The notes: generated by a model from the letters alone, not told the origin. Positions 1 through 9,392 are shown, counted from the first letter of the stretch. The stretch: 64,000 nt of DNA from Ascarosepion bandense (GCA_037127315.1 JBBBDQ010001918.1:3925001-3989000); one strand, 5' to 3'. Translations and numbers: made by a program.

Positions 1-247
1 GTTAGACTCCGATTGCTTTTTAACCCAGGATTGAAACCCGACCGAATTGGTGTCAATCGGCGATTCTACCTATGGGCGTTCGGTGGAAGAAGGCCGACTT
101 TTTAGCGCATATATTATCATTATACGCGCCCAATAGCTAGAGTGATCATTATTAATTTTACTCAATGAGCGATGCGTACACGCCAGAGTAGCTACTGTTT
201 TTCAAAGTCTACCATTATTCCAGAATGCTCAATCAGGGCGTGAGCGC
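1..247 (-). mobile_element. SINE-1 copy (tRNA-derived)
   Basis: On the minus strand this reads body, then a tRNA-like head with an A-box-like region (here altered) and the B-box-like GGTCGGGTTTCAATCC, then a segment ending in a conserved GTACTG. The part at 132-245 matches the extra body seen at 39500-39620 and 57070-57200. It forms the outer end of the left foldback arm. Confidence 0.7.
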
Positions 248-267
248 GTAAATATTGTCTTACATAT

Positions 268-343
268 ATATAAGAAAAATTATGACAGGCACGTTATTTC
301 ATGTTGAAATGAAATAATGTGTTTGTCTTAATTTTTCTTATAT
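268..343 (+). other. Near-perfect 76-nt hairpin (miRNA- or MITE-like)
   Basis: Fifteen outer pairs (268-282 with 329-343), one T/T mismatch, then 18 pairs including three G-U wobbles, and an 8-nt loop around 302-309. It sits in the extra left-arm segment of the foldback. It could be a miRNA-like precursor or just a tiny foldback transposon; transcription cannot be judged from the sequence. Confidence 0.5.
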
Positions 344-613
344 TTGCTCTATATGTATTTATATGCATATATGTTTAGAGCTCTCTTAGAGAGTTATCCT
401 ACCACTATATGTAGAGGATACTCCTTTGGATTCATTTATACCCACACTGCATGCTGATATATATATATATATAATTCCAAGTGAAGAGGACTCAAGGTTT
501 TTTTTTATATTTTGAGTGCTCTGGCATTTATTTTATTATAAACAGTGCTCAATATAATGAGTATTATCGAGCTTAATATAAAATAATATAATTATATGGT
601 TATATCAATTTTT

Positions 614-667
614 CATTGCTACATGGAAATTTCTATGTTTCGAGATTAATTCTCATCATCAGGCAAT
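614..667 (-). ncRNA. Hammerhead ribozyme-like fold, left arm
   Basis: Read on the minus strand: stem I CATTGC/GCAATG, core CTGATGA, a short stem II GAG/CTC with loop AATTAAT, core GAAA, stem III hairpin CATAG...CCATG, and a GTA cleavage triplet. This is type I topology. Deviations are one unpaired T between the core and stem II, and one A-C mismatch in stem III that is repaired in the right-arm copy. Activity is inferred only from the fold. Confidence 0.5.
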
Positions 668-1530
668 GTTGGTGTGGTTGTGCAGACGATTTACATTTAA
701 ATGACAAATACTTTCGGCTTACTGTGAATGTATGTGGGTGTTTTTTTTTGTTGTGCGTGTGTGTGTGGCTAATCAGAATGGAGATTCACTTAGGGTTTTG
801 TCCCCGAGGAATTTCTGTGCTAACCAACTTTTTCCTCCTCTTTTTTTCTTTTACCTTGACCCTATTCCTCTCTTGTCTGCTTTCCTTCGCATTTATCTTA
901 TCATTTTCCCTTCAGTTTTATTACATTTGATATGATATCTCTTCTTGATACTAACAATCCCGTTCCCTTTATTCTATTTGTTAAAGAAAAGATTTTTTTC
1001 CAAAAGGAAACCTCTAACTGCTATTTTTTCGCTCCATCTAGCAATTTGCTGTAAAGTTTATTATCCTGATACAAAGTGGAGAATTATTAAAAAAAAAGAA
1101 CAACTAACTTATGCTATCTTTGGCTTTATTTATATTTTTATTTTTACCTAATTCGTCGGTGAGCATGTTATTTAATTTAGGTTTTATCCATTTTCTAATG
1201 TGAATAACTCACTATATCTACATTGGTACAACGGAATTGGTACTACCAAGAAAAGATATCATATCAAATGCAATAAAACTGAAGGGAAAATGATAATATC
1301 AGATAAATGCGAAGGAAAGCAGACAAGAGAGGATTAGGGTCAAGGACAAAGAAAAAAGAGGAAGAAAAAAGTTGGTTAGCACAGAAATTCCTCGGGGTCA
1401 AACCCCTGAGTGAATCTCCATTCTGATTAGCTACACACACAAACGCACAAAATAAAAACACCCACATACATTCACAGTAAGCCGAAAGTATTTGTCATTT
1501 AAATGTAAATCGTCTGCACAATCACACCAG

Positions 1531-1585
1531 CATTGCCTGATGATGAGAATTAATCTCGAAACATGGAAATTTCCATGTAGCAATG
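1531..1585 (+). ncRNA. Hammerhead ribozyme-like fold, right arm
   Basis: Stem I is 1531-1536 with 1580-1585 (6 bp). The core CTGATGA is 1537-1543 and GAAA is 1558-1561. Stem II is 1545-1547 with 1555-1557, leaving T1544 unpaired. Stem III is 1561-1567 with 1572-1578, all paired. Predicted cleavage is after A1579 (GTA). All conserved core residues are present. The extra residue at the core/stem II junction is the only departure from the standard motif and could lower activity. Confidence 0.55.
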
Positions 1586-1614
1586 AAAAATTGACATAAC
1601 CATATAATTATATT

Positions 1615-1800
1615 ATATATGGGCGCGTATAATGATATATGCTAAAAAGTCTGCCTATTTCCACCGAATGCCTATAGCCCAGGGGTAGAGTCGCCGACTG
1701 ACGCCATTCCGGTCGGGTTTCAATTCTGGGTTAAAAAGCAATCGGAGTCTAACGGTACTGATGAGCTGTGATACGGCGAAACAGATCTGTCTGCGGATAA
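1615..1800 (+). mobile_element. SINE-1 head copy
   Basis: Contains CCTATAGCCCAGGGGTAGAG (diverged A box) and GGTCGGGTTTCAATTC (B box), followed by the family-specific GTACTGATGAGCTGTGATAC and GGCGAAACAGATCTGTCTGC. It lies at the outer end of the right foldback arm. A (TA)n tract follows at 1803-1822. Confidence 0.7.
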
Positions 1801-2140
1801 CAATATATATATATATATATATTGGTCATAAGTCCGAATAAAAAAATCGGTTTGGAGGTACATAACAAAGGGTACTATTAATATCAACATTAAATTTATA
1901 TATAAAATAAAATATTTTCTTATTTATATATAAAATAAAATATTTTCTTAAATCGGATGAACATTTCGACGGGTGAATTTAACACCTATCTCATCAACGA
2001 GATGAAAACATGAATTTGTTTGTTTGTTTGTGTGTGTGTGTGTGTGCAAAACGGAAATGTATGTACGTATATATATAAATTGAGATCAAGAATATTTCAA
2101 ATATGAATGGAATCTGACATAATGGTAGAATAAGGAAAAA
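1801..2140. other. AT-rich stretch with short repeats
   Basis: Holds (TA)n at 1803-1822, a direct duplication of a ~28-bp AT-rich segment at about 1895-1950, and (TG)n near 2029-2046. Around 1950-2010 the minus strand has a degenerate GATGAG...CGAAA arrangement like the remnants in Penelope-like element ends. No gene seen. Confidence 0.4.
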
Positions 2141-2141
2141 T

Positions 2142-2395
2142 TTTCATTAGGAATTATCCACTTGACAAGAAATACTAAAAATAGTATAAAATCCATAGTT
2201 TCAATCTACAGGGTGCGATAGGTAAATTGTCGCTATTTGCCTTGTAAAATTTTGCAAAGTAATAATAACAAAAGAACCATTCTATTTTCATTAGGAATTA
2301 TCCACTTGGCAAGAAATACTAAAACTATTATGATATACATTATTTCTTTTTAAAAAAAATTGGGTGGTCTAATAATTATGGCCTCTAGTGTATAT
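2142..2395. repeat. ~143-bp partial duplication and a Tc1-like terminus
   Basis: A ~40-bp segment with the sequence TAGGAATTATCCACTTG occurs at about 2149 and 2291. At 2365-2392 a GGGTGGTCTAATAATTATGG stretch resembles one terminal inverted repeat of a Tc1-type transposon; no partner end was found. No transposase coding sequence is visible, so this is at most an eroded end. Confidence 0.35.
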
Positions 2396-2412
2396 TACTA
2401 ATTATTACATTA

Positions 2413-2470
2413 AACTACTACAAAACTGTACATTTTGTTTCGACAATGAATATTGTCACATCAGGCAGTT
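2413..2470 (-). ncRNA. Hammerhead-like fold in family R
   Basis: On the minus strand: stem I AACTGC/GTAGTT (6 pairs, one G-U), core CTGATGT, stem II GACAAT/ATTGTC (6 pairs), GAAA, stem III ACAAAA/TTTTGT (6 pairs), and a GTA cleavage triplet. All three stems are intact and differ in sequence from the fold at 1531-1585, so the architecture rather than the sequence is shared. The core residue A9 is T here, which should reduce or abolish cleavage. Confidence 0.5.
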
Positions 2471-2715
2471 GTCAATGATGGTAATAAGGAAAATGAAAAT
2501 GAGGTGAGAAATCAAGAAAAGGAAAAACAAAGAGAAAAAAGAAACGAGAAAGATACAGAAGAAGTAGAAAGGGAAGAGAAAAATAAGTGAGAAAATGTGG
2601 AGAAGTGAAAGCCAATGAAACCAGCTAAAAAGGAGAATTCAAAATTAGAATGGACATTTCTAATCAATGCTTTTTTTATGTGGCAAATATTTAACAAAAT
2701 CACTTTTATATGTGT
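2413..2715 (+). repeat. Family R dispersed repeat, copy 1
   Basis: The hammerhead-like segment is followed by a purine-rich part with AAATAAGTGAGAAAATG and GAAAGCCAATGAAACCAGCT. The same order recurs at 43685-44050 (+) and in reverse orientation at 5228-5700. No coding sequence is recognisable. It may be the end of a retroelement. Confidence 0.55.
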
Positions 2716-3328
2716 TTTATCTCATCAGTAGAATATCCAGAAATTACTAAAATTTATATTAGACTACCAATTTAAATGAACCAATTTAAAAACCGTTTTT
2801 ACAATCATCTCTCATCCTTCACCAATACCAACAAACGAAATATGACCTCACGTTCTAAATATTTTTGGAAGTTAAAAGAAGAGAACACAACGCCTTAAGT
2901 TCAACGGGAAATTCTCAAACAGGCTAGAATCTCTAGATCGCTGAACGAACCATATTTCCTCTGTCGGCAAGAGAAACGGATATTATAAAGTACTTGAAAA
3001 GTGACATATTAATAAATCAAAGGCACTAAACTACAGAACATTGTAAACATATTAAAGTATTAACCTTACAATCCTGCTAACATTACTAAATCTAAGGTAA
3101 GAAACTACAGCAATTGTAAACATTTTATAGTATTAACCTTACTTTCAAGCTAAATTCCTCTAATTATATAACCTTTCTTAGTACGTTATTTTATCTTTAT
3201 TTTTATTACAGTTTGCGATCTTTTTATTGCTTGAGGTATTTTTATTGCACTTGATAATTACTGTTAGTATGGTTAGCCATTAATTAGCTTATTTTATTTA
3301 TTATTTTTTCTTGCTTCTCTACTTGTTA

Positions 3329-3336
<8 letters not shown>
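2716..3336. other. No recognisable gene
   Basis: AT-rich, with a short duplicated ACTAC(A)GCAATTGTAAACAT-type segment (about 3030-3055 and 3100-3125). Nothing else supported. Confidence 0.4.
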
Positions 3337-3384
<48 letters not shown>

Positions 3385-3431
3385 ACAATAAAACAATTAT
3401 TATTGTTACATATATATATATATATATATAA

Positions 3432-3469
<38 letters not shown>

Positions 3470-3505
3470 AACAATAATAATTGTTTTATATATATAAAAC
3501 AAGAG
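3337..3505. repeat. Compound (TA)n/(TG)n microsatellite
   Basis: Two (TA)n blocks and a (TG)n block with interleaved GTAACAATAA and TTATTATTGTTAC segments that are mutually inverted, so the region can fold back. Open frames here are artefacts of the repeat. Confidence 0.9.
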
Positions 3506-3520
3506 TAACAATAGAAATGT

Positions 3521-3585
3521 CTAGTATTTCAAATATTCAGCCTGTATTGGAGCAAAATTTAGGTAATATTCACAATGCATATTTC

Positions 3586-3629
<44 letters not shown>

Positions 3630-3771
3630 GTGTATTTTGGCAGCATTTTTTCATTAATGCAGGTTTCATTGAATAATATAGACAAGTTCTGTCTATTAAT
3701 TTTGTGTAGGATCCGTTCATACCGTCTGATATACTTGATGGTGATGTCGTTGAAAGACAACAAAAAATCAC
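3521..3771 (-). pseudogene. Penelope-like element, N-terminal fragment
   Basis: On the minus strand this encodes a segment with ...NRQNLSILFNETCIN...MLPKYT..., resembling the start of PLE polyproteins, where a basic helix precedes FN.TC....LLPKYT. A matching segment (SLSLIFNSICLENYLLPRYT) occurs at 62505-62570. A (TA)n tract at 3589-3627 cuts the frame. PLEs use a reverse transcriptase plus a GIY-YIG endonuclease; neither domain is present in this piece. Lineage assignment is by motif only. Confidence 0.5.
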
Positions 3772-4165
3772 AGTATTTGTTGAATTTTTTATCGGGTCTA
3801 AGCTTTCGGCTCACATAAGCCGTTATCAAAGAGTAAATATTAACACACAGTAAACATGGAACATTTAAGTTATTAACAATAAAGAGAATTGAACCGAAAA
3901 TATAAGTCCATCCCTACCGTGGCGGATGGCCGAAGACAGTGACAAAATAGTGGTGTTATGGTCCCTGGTCTGATTACAGACATTTGAGTACGTTATTGGA
4001 AATATCGAAATTGATTGTATTCAAACCAGGTTTTAATTGTTTAATGGAGAGTGCTTCGAGGATTTTTAGTTTCTGTTTGTTATTTTCTTGTTTAAGTATG
4101 TACGTGTTATCAACGAGCGTTTTTCTCAGAAGTGAGCGTTGATAACCGTGTTGTTCTAAATGACG
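3772..4165 (-). mobile_element. PLE 3' end (GIY-YIG tail) and junction to next PLE copy
   Basis: At 4000-4165 the minus strand reads through HLEQHGYQRSLL, then DNTYILKQENNKQKLKILEA followed by LSIKQLKPGLNT, the typical C-terminus of the GIY-YIG endonuclease domain of PLEs. It is followed (3999-3830) by non-coding DNA and then a GATAACGG...GCCGAAAG stem-loop at about 3803-3828, resembling degenerate hammerhead remnants of PLE ends. The N-terminal fragment at 3521-3771 comes next in the same orientation. The order tail, terminal repeat, head fits the tandem arrangement known for PLEs. Confidence 0.55.
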
Positions 4166-4167
<2 letters not shown>

Positions 4168-4218
<51 letters not shown>

Positions 4219-4234
4219 CAACTAAACTTGTTAG

Positions 4235-4264
<30 letters not shown>
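4168..4264. repeat. (TA)n microsatellites
   Basis: Two (TA)n tracts (about 4168-4212 and 4241-4264) separated by a short segment. Confidence 0.9.
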
Positions 4265-4265
<1 letters not shown>

Positions 4266-4418
4266 AATTAAAAATAAATTGCGACACGGAAATTTCTATG
4301 TTTCGAGATTTCTATCTCCTCATCAGGCAATGTTGGATTTTATCTGTGAAATTGCCTGATGACTCGAAAATCGAAACAGAAATTTCTTTGTCGCAATTTA
4401 TTTTTAATTTATAATTAA
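4266..4418. repeat. Small foldback with hammerhead-like cores in both arms
   Basis: Arms of about 65 bp (4266-4332 and 4350-4418) share TTTTTAATTTA and GCGACA/TGTCGC ends. Minus strand 4277-4332: stem I ATTGC/GCAAT, core CTGATGA, GAAA, stem III, and the canonical GTC triplet, with one extra G before stem II (GAGAT/ATCTC). The right arm, read on plus, retains ATTGCCTGATGA, CGAAAC and GTCGCAAT but has lost stem II. The left core matches the folds at 614 and 1531. Confidence 0.5.
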
Positions 4419-4565
4419 TAATTTATATATTGCAGACAATAAATATTGTCTGCAATATTTATTCTATTGAGCAGTTTTTAAAAAATAGTAAATGCCAGAG
4501 AACACAAAATTGTAAAACCTTGCGTTCCCTTTACCTGGATTAATATCACTCTCACATAGGTAGAG

Positions 4566-4569
<4 letters not shown>

Positions 4570-4618
<49 letters not shown>
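4570..4618. repeat. (TA)n microsatellite
   Basis: About 24 TA units directly abutting the inverted repeat that starts at 4619. Confidence 0.9.
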
Positions 4619-4624
<6 letters not shown>

Positions 4625-4967
4625 ATTATGTTTTAGAACATGTACATAATTTCTTCTATATATGTAACTCGCTTCCATTCTTTCAAACACTCTTCCCATC
4701 CTCCAGACTATCTATCACCCGCCTTCTGACATTTCCTATATCTAACCACTCATTCTATTTACCTTTCCCTATGTAGCTCCAAGGGCAATAGTGGCAGTGG
4801 AATGCCTTGCTTGGGGTGAAACGATTAAAAAAAAAAGAAAAATATGTCCTATTCTCTACAATCATATGGCTGTTTCACTGTTTGGACTTCAAACACATCA
4901 TCGGGAGAAGTAAAGGTTTGGAATCATTCTCTGTTTATATGTACATGTTCTAAAACATAATTTATAA
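4619..4967. repeat. Unit bounded by a perfect 29-bp inverted repeat
   Basis: Positions 4619-4647 and 4939-4967 are exact reverse complements. The enclosed 291 bp hold a LINE-A 3' tail and, at about 4865-4915 on the minus strand, a CCGATGATG...GTGAAAC degenerate hammerhead-like segment. It could be a MITE-like foldback or a template-switch product. Confidence 0.6.
4656..4836 (+). mobile_element. LINE-A 3' UTR and tail fragment
   Basis: Contains CTTCCATTCTTTCAAACACT, CTGACATTTCCTATATCTAA and the terminal GGAATGCCTTGCTTGGGGTG followed by an A-rich stretch. The same series follows the RT coding region at 32728-32890 (minus strand), which identifies it as a 5'-truncated LINE-A insertion. Confidence 0.8.
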
Positions 4968-5227
4968 TAAATATTCACAGCTCTATACATCATATATCGA
5001 GCACTGTTTTAAATTAATGTTTTGGAAGGAAAAAAAAATTCTTTTTCCTCTCCTCATTCTATATTCACTCGGATATATATATATATATATATATATTTAT
5101 TAATTTATAATATTTGGTCGAATGGATGTACATCTTTGTATTGCTTCTTTAAATATTATTTTATTTTACGTTCTATGAATAATGTTTCTGTTGATGTATG
5201 GAATTTAATTTTTTTTTTGAATATCAA
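4968..5227. other. AT-rich, no gene; (TA)n at 5072-5096
   Basis: The segment CACTGTTTTAAATTAATGTT near 5005 recurs near 5752, so family R copy 2 is bracketed by a direct repeat of at least 22 bp. Confidence 0.4.
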
Positions 5228-5700
5228 AAACATCTGAGTTGCAACATTGTAACTATATGTTAATATCTGTCAGCACCCTATTTCGGTTCTAATTTTGAAT
5301 TCTTCTCTATAGCTGGTTTCAATTGCTTTTTCTCTTTTATCTTTACCTTCACTTTCCACTTCTCAACATTTTCCCACTTATTTTTCTCTTCACTTTCTAA
5401 TTCTTTTTTTTTTAAACTTTGTCTTTCCTTTTTCTCTTTCCTTTTTCTCTTTCTTTTTTCTCTTTCTTTTCCTTTTTTTGATTTCTCCTCTGATTTTCTT
5501 CTCTTTCCTTCACTCTTTCTTTTTTCTTTATGAAATCGTTTTACCTTCTACGAATTTTTTTTCAGAAGTAAACGTGAAATGTTGTTTTCATAAAATAAAA
5601 AAAAATTGAAATAACAGTTTTCATTGCCATCATTGTTAACTACTTAATAAAACAATTTTTTGTATGTCGAAATAAAACATACAATTTTCTAGTAGTTTTG
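5228..5700 (-). repeat. Family R dispersed repeat, copy 2
   Basis: Reverse-oriented relative to 2413-2715. Minus-strand reading shows AAATAAGTGGGAAAATG and CAATTGAAACCAGCT. At 5638-5697 (plus) a degenerate hammerhead-like segment keeps stem I AACTAC/GTAGTT, GAAA and a stem III, but the CTGATGA core is lost. The G-U pair in stem I of copy 1 is A-U here, so pairing is preserved. Confidence 0.5.
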
Positions 5701-5810
5701 CACATTTTCTAATGTAATAAAAAATATTCATTGCCCCATTTTTATATTGAACACTGTTTTAAATTAATGTTTTGAATGTTGCAATTTTATTCTACGTTCT
5801 TCTTCATTTG

Positions 5811-5859
<49 letters not shown>

Positions 5860-6251
5860 AAACAGACACACACACGCACACACGCACATATATATATATG
5901 TACATATGTATATGTATATATATATACACATATGATATTACAAAAAAGTGAAATAACACGTAGATTAAAAACCGCTGTTGAAGCATTTACTTTTATAAAG
6001 AGTGCTTAATACAGAGTAGAGCTTAATATTGTAATTTTGTTATTCCATCGCTTTATAAAAGCATAATATAACTACACAAAAAATTTAATGTTTCTGAACA
6101 GTACTATCTTTCTTTGGGTGATATACTAATATAAATGGTGAAAATGATTTATTTTTAAAATATAAGATGAATTCATGGTTATTTGGAAATATAGGGAGTG
6201 GTATTTTGAGAAAATGCTTTAGGTGTGTCAGTATTGTTCAATCAACAATGA
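5701..6251. other. AT-rich with (TA)n/(CA)n; a short shared repeat
   Basis: A compound (TA)n/(CA)n tract lies at 5814-5932. The segment 5938-6000 (AAAAGTGAAATAACACGTA...AAGCATTTACTTT) is shared with 21181-21236. No gene seen. Confidence 0.5.

Positions 6252-6302
<51 letters not shown>
6252..6302. repeat. (TA)n microsatellite
   Basis: About 25 TA units. Confidence 0.9.
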
Positions 6303-6305
<3 letters not shown>

Positions 6306-6694
6306 TTTCAAAGTATTGGTTTGTTATAGTACGCTTGCTTTTTTAAACAACACCACGAAAAAAAAAACATGGTGTTAAATCAGGTCTCTTTTTCAATTCC
6401 ATACATATATATATGAATGGCAATTAGTTTTAAGCCCATCATCAATTCTTTCAGCTTACTGTGAGGTGGCTGGTCGGACTTAATGAACACTGATTCCAAA
6501 ACCTTTTAGAGATAATCGGTATTAGTCTTACTCAGAAGTGAGAATATGTCCGGAGTATAAGACTGGGCACGCTGCTAGATTTTATTTAAATATTTATCTA
6601 TCGATGAACCTGATACATTGACACATTTACGTAAATAATCAATCTTTTCCCTGCGCGTATTAGCCATTACCTGTTGGTTGATCCGGGCTTCCAA
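6303..6694. other. No recognisable gene
   Basis: Mixed-composition DNA. The minus strand of 6600-6690 can be read as a short basic peptide (EARINQQVMANTRREKIDYL), but nothing ties it to a family with confidence. It may be the 5' part of the PLE fragment that follows, although on the opposite strand. Confidence 0.3.
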
Positions 6695-7075
6695 CCTTTC
6701 ATTTCAAAGAGGCTGGAGAAGGACAACAGTGTTCGTCTTTTACTCGATATCATGATACACAGATTGAATACAAAATTTCTTACATCAGTAGACCGCAAAG
6801 TAACATTTACGGTGGAATTCCTTCTATGCTAAAGAGCTGAAAATAAATTTGATTAAAACCTTGCTTCACCGGGCCTTGCTCATATGCTCAGAAATTAAAT
6901 TAGAATCTGAAATTGAAATTCTGAACGAAAATGGTTACCCTTTGGACATTGTGTAATCCAAGATTAAGGAAAAATGCGACAATTTCGTAAGGTTTGTCCC
7001 CAGAAATGACCTGTCTGCTTGCGATTACCTTGGCAGTGATGTGAATGTGTTATGTTCTGGATTAGTTTTCGCACT
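6695..7075 (+). pseudogene. Penelope-like reverse transcriptase fragment
   Basis: With frameshifts, the plus strand reads FLDIMIHRLNTKFLTSV..K, TFTGG, then INLIKTLLHRALLICSEIKL, ESEIEILNENGYPLDIV and KIKEKCDNF. This is the PLE RT palm-to-thumb stretch, where T.VYRKPT.TG is followed by ..L...L.HRA..IC. At least two frameshifts and one stop break it. The catalytic DD box should lie upstream and is not present. PLE RTs prime at exposed DNA ends or nicks made by the GIY-YIG nuclease. Confidence 0.6.
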
Positions 7076-7296
7076 GAAAGTTATAATAGTGCCATGTCTA
7101 GTTTTTTAACATATTTTTTTCTTTTCCCCCTCTTATTAGAATTTTATTTTATTTTTAAGATTAAATTTCCCAGAAATTAAACTTGAAGAAATCTGGGACG
7201 AAACAAGTTGTTTGTTTTACTTCTTTTCATATAGAATGTCATCAAAATTCCGCTTATTCCTTGATGTTATTAAATTTTGTACCAGCAAGAATATTT

Positions 7297-7359
<63 letters not shown>

Positions 7360-7799
7360 GTAAATTCAGATAAAATAGTTATTTCAATATGTCAGTTCAA
7401 GACAAGCATTGTCAACTCCGTTTAATCAAAGGAAAAAATTTCTTATGCTGGAAGCAGGGGATAGTAAAGAAGGGTGGGCAAATTAAATTAAACAGCATTT
7501 AACACCCAGAAGTTTTAATCCGGTCGCAAGTAGTAGTCGCTTAATAAATACATCCGGGTCATCTATAGCAAAATATCAGGGAATGTGTTTCTGGATTAAG
7601 TGCAGTCTGTTTTTTAATATTATCCATGTCGCACTCCTTATATCATTTAAAAGCTCTAGAGTCCATTTACATCAAATCTCGCAAGCCTTCTCTCTGTAAG
7701 CAGAGAGAGTGTTTGTTGGATTTGATTGTGGTTGGACTCTAGTTTTTGACATATTTTTTCTTTCCCCCTCTTATTAGAATTTTATTTTATTTTTAAGAT
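7076..7799. other. Non-coding stretch with internal duplication and (TA)n
   Basis: A ~60-bp segment (CTCTTATTAGAATTTTATTT...) occurs at about 7110-7170 and 7745-7800. (TA)n lies at 7300-7356. The segment from about 6995 to 7105 (GACCTGTCTGCTTGCGATTA) recurs at 8155-8245. Nothing coding is recognised. Confidence 0.4.
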
Positions 7800-8045
7800 T
7801 AAAATAGAAGTTGTGGTAGGAATAGATGTGGTGGTAGTAGTAGGAATGGAAGTTGTTATAGGAAGAGATGTGGTGGTAGTAGTGGGAATAGAAGTTGTGA
7901 GATTGGATGTCGGGTTAGTAGTAGGTATAGAAGTTGTAAGACTGGATGTAGTGGTAGTAGTGTGAATAGAAGGTGTAAGAAGGGATGTGGTGGTTGTAGT
8001 AGGAATAGAAGTTGTGAGAATGGGGATAGTAAAGAAGGGTTGGCA
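7800..8045. repeat. Degenerate GT/GGA-rich minisatellite
   Basis: Repeated GTAGTAGGAATAGAAGTTGT-type units of about 42-45 bp, roughly six copies. The minus strand is open as a Thr-Ser-Ile-Pro-rich low-complexity peptide (TTSIPTTTTTS). The period is close to a multiple of three, which keeps the frame open by chance. A mucin-like coding exon cannot be excluded but has no supporting features. Confidence 0.6.
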
Positions 8046-8866
8046 AATGTTGGTTACCATAGGATTAATCCAGGAGAATCTTAGTAGTAAATTCTTTTTT
8101 AGTACTGGGAGGCATGTGGTTTGATAGTGGTAGATAGGAGGAAAAATTAACCTGAAATGACCTGTCTGCTTACAATTACCTTGGCAGTAATGTGAATTTG
8201 TTATGTTCTGGATTAGTGTTCGCACTAAAAGTTATAATTGTGCTATGTCGGTTGCTAATCGACTTAACACAGCCTAAATTTTAGGAACTTGGTAATCTTC
8301 CACTGAAAAGCTGGATCCTTAGTCTTCGGCTAACTGCCAACTAATATCAACTGCTTAATAGCTCTACTGAACTCCAATAGAACTCTAAAGATCTCTCTAG
8401 AACTTCTAAGATCTCCTATTAACTTCCCAAGGAACTTCTCGAGTTAACTTCATGTTAACTCTTATTAATATAGGAGGGAGAGTCCATTATCTGAGGAATA
8501 GATGTGTTTCACCATAACATGTTATTTGCTCAATAAATTTTTGTTCGAAGAAGTTGTTACTTTCTCTGCCAATCCACGTATTGATATTGGTGCTCGACCT
8601 ATGATGGAGCTGATCTGAAAGAAAATTCTGGTCCTGGGTATGACGGTAAACTGCATCCAGCAGCAAGGCTTCCGATTTGGAGGTTGTGAGGATCATGTAA
8701 CCACCTCTTAATTGCTGTTGTTCCCAGGTCCACTCTGACCCGGAGCGGTATCAACTGTTAGGGTCCAAACTATGGGTAAATATTTAACTTCAAAGCTGGC
8801 GTCAAAACACTATGAAAGTATGAAAATAGACTTTTATTGAAATATATGCATACAATGAGACTTTTA
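8046..8866. other. PLE-associated duplicate, then no recognisable gene
   Basis: Positions 8155-8245 duplicate the segment at about 6995-7105 that follows the PLE RT fragment. From 8330 to 8460 there are weak repeats of AACTCTAAAGATCTCTCTAG type. Nothing else is supported. Confidence 0.35.
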
Positions 8867-9020
8867 TAGAAAGATGTATATTTTTGAAGGAAAAATATTT
8901 CAAACAATACATTTTTGAAAGAAAAATTATTACCATTACACATTTTTGAAGGAAAAAAATTATTGCCATAATACATTTTTGAAGGAAAAATCTGTTACCA
9001 GCAATACAATTTTTGAATAC
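8867..9020. repeat. Degenerate ~37-bp tandem repeat
   Basis: About four diverged units around TACATTTTTGAAGGAAAAA, each followed by a variable ATTACCA-type stretch. Confidence 0.6.
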
Positions 9021-9390
9021 AAAATTAGAACACACCTTCAGTTTTCTAAAATAAAAAAATAAAAATAAAATTTTTCATCAAAATCTGACTAAATCAACCT
9101 TCTCACTATAACCGTACATTAAAAAATATTTTAAAACCCTACTTTTTTGGTATTAAATAACCCACGGAGGCGTTGATATATATATATTAAACGAAGACTT
9201 TGCACCACAGAACATGAATACTGATTTGAATAGGTAAGAAGAAATTTTTCTTAAACATTAGGAATCCTTTCAGACCATCATTTCTTTAGAAGATACCGTT
9301 GGCAAAATTTATAGACTTAACAGAAAGATGACTAATCACAGGGACCTAGTGAATGAGGCGAGCAAAAGTTGTAACACTTTTAAAATAATT
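9021..9390. other. No recognisable gene
   Basis: AT-rich, leading into the PLE fragment that starts at about 9393. Confidence 0.4.
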
Positions 9391-9392
9391 TA

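Larger units (their letters stand above)
1..1755. repeat. Large imperfect foldback (inverted repeat) element
   Basis: The sequence at 1-131 is the reverse complement of about 1615-1755, and 586-968 is the reverse complement of about 1230-1600. The arms are highly similar. The spacer (about 970-1225) is AT-rich and unrelated. The left arm holds about 455 extra bases (131-585) comprising the remainder of a SINE-1 copy, a 76-nt hairpin and AT-rich DNA. Each arm carries a hammerhead-like fold and ends in a SINE-1 segment. Open frames on the arms mirror each other and look non-coding. The left end may extend beyond the window. Confidence 0.85.
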
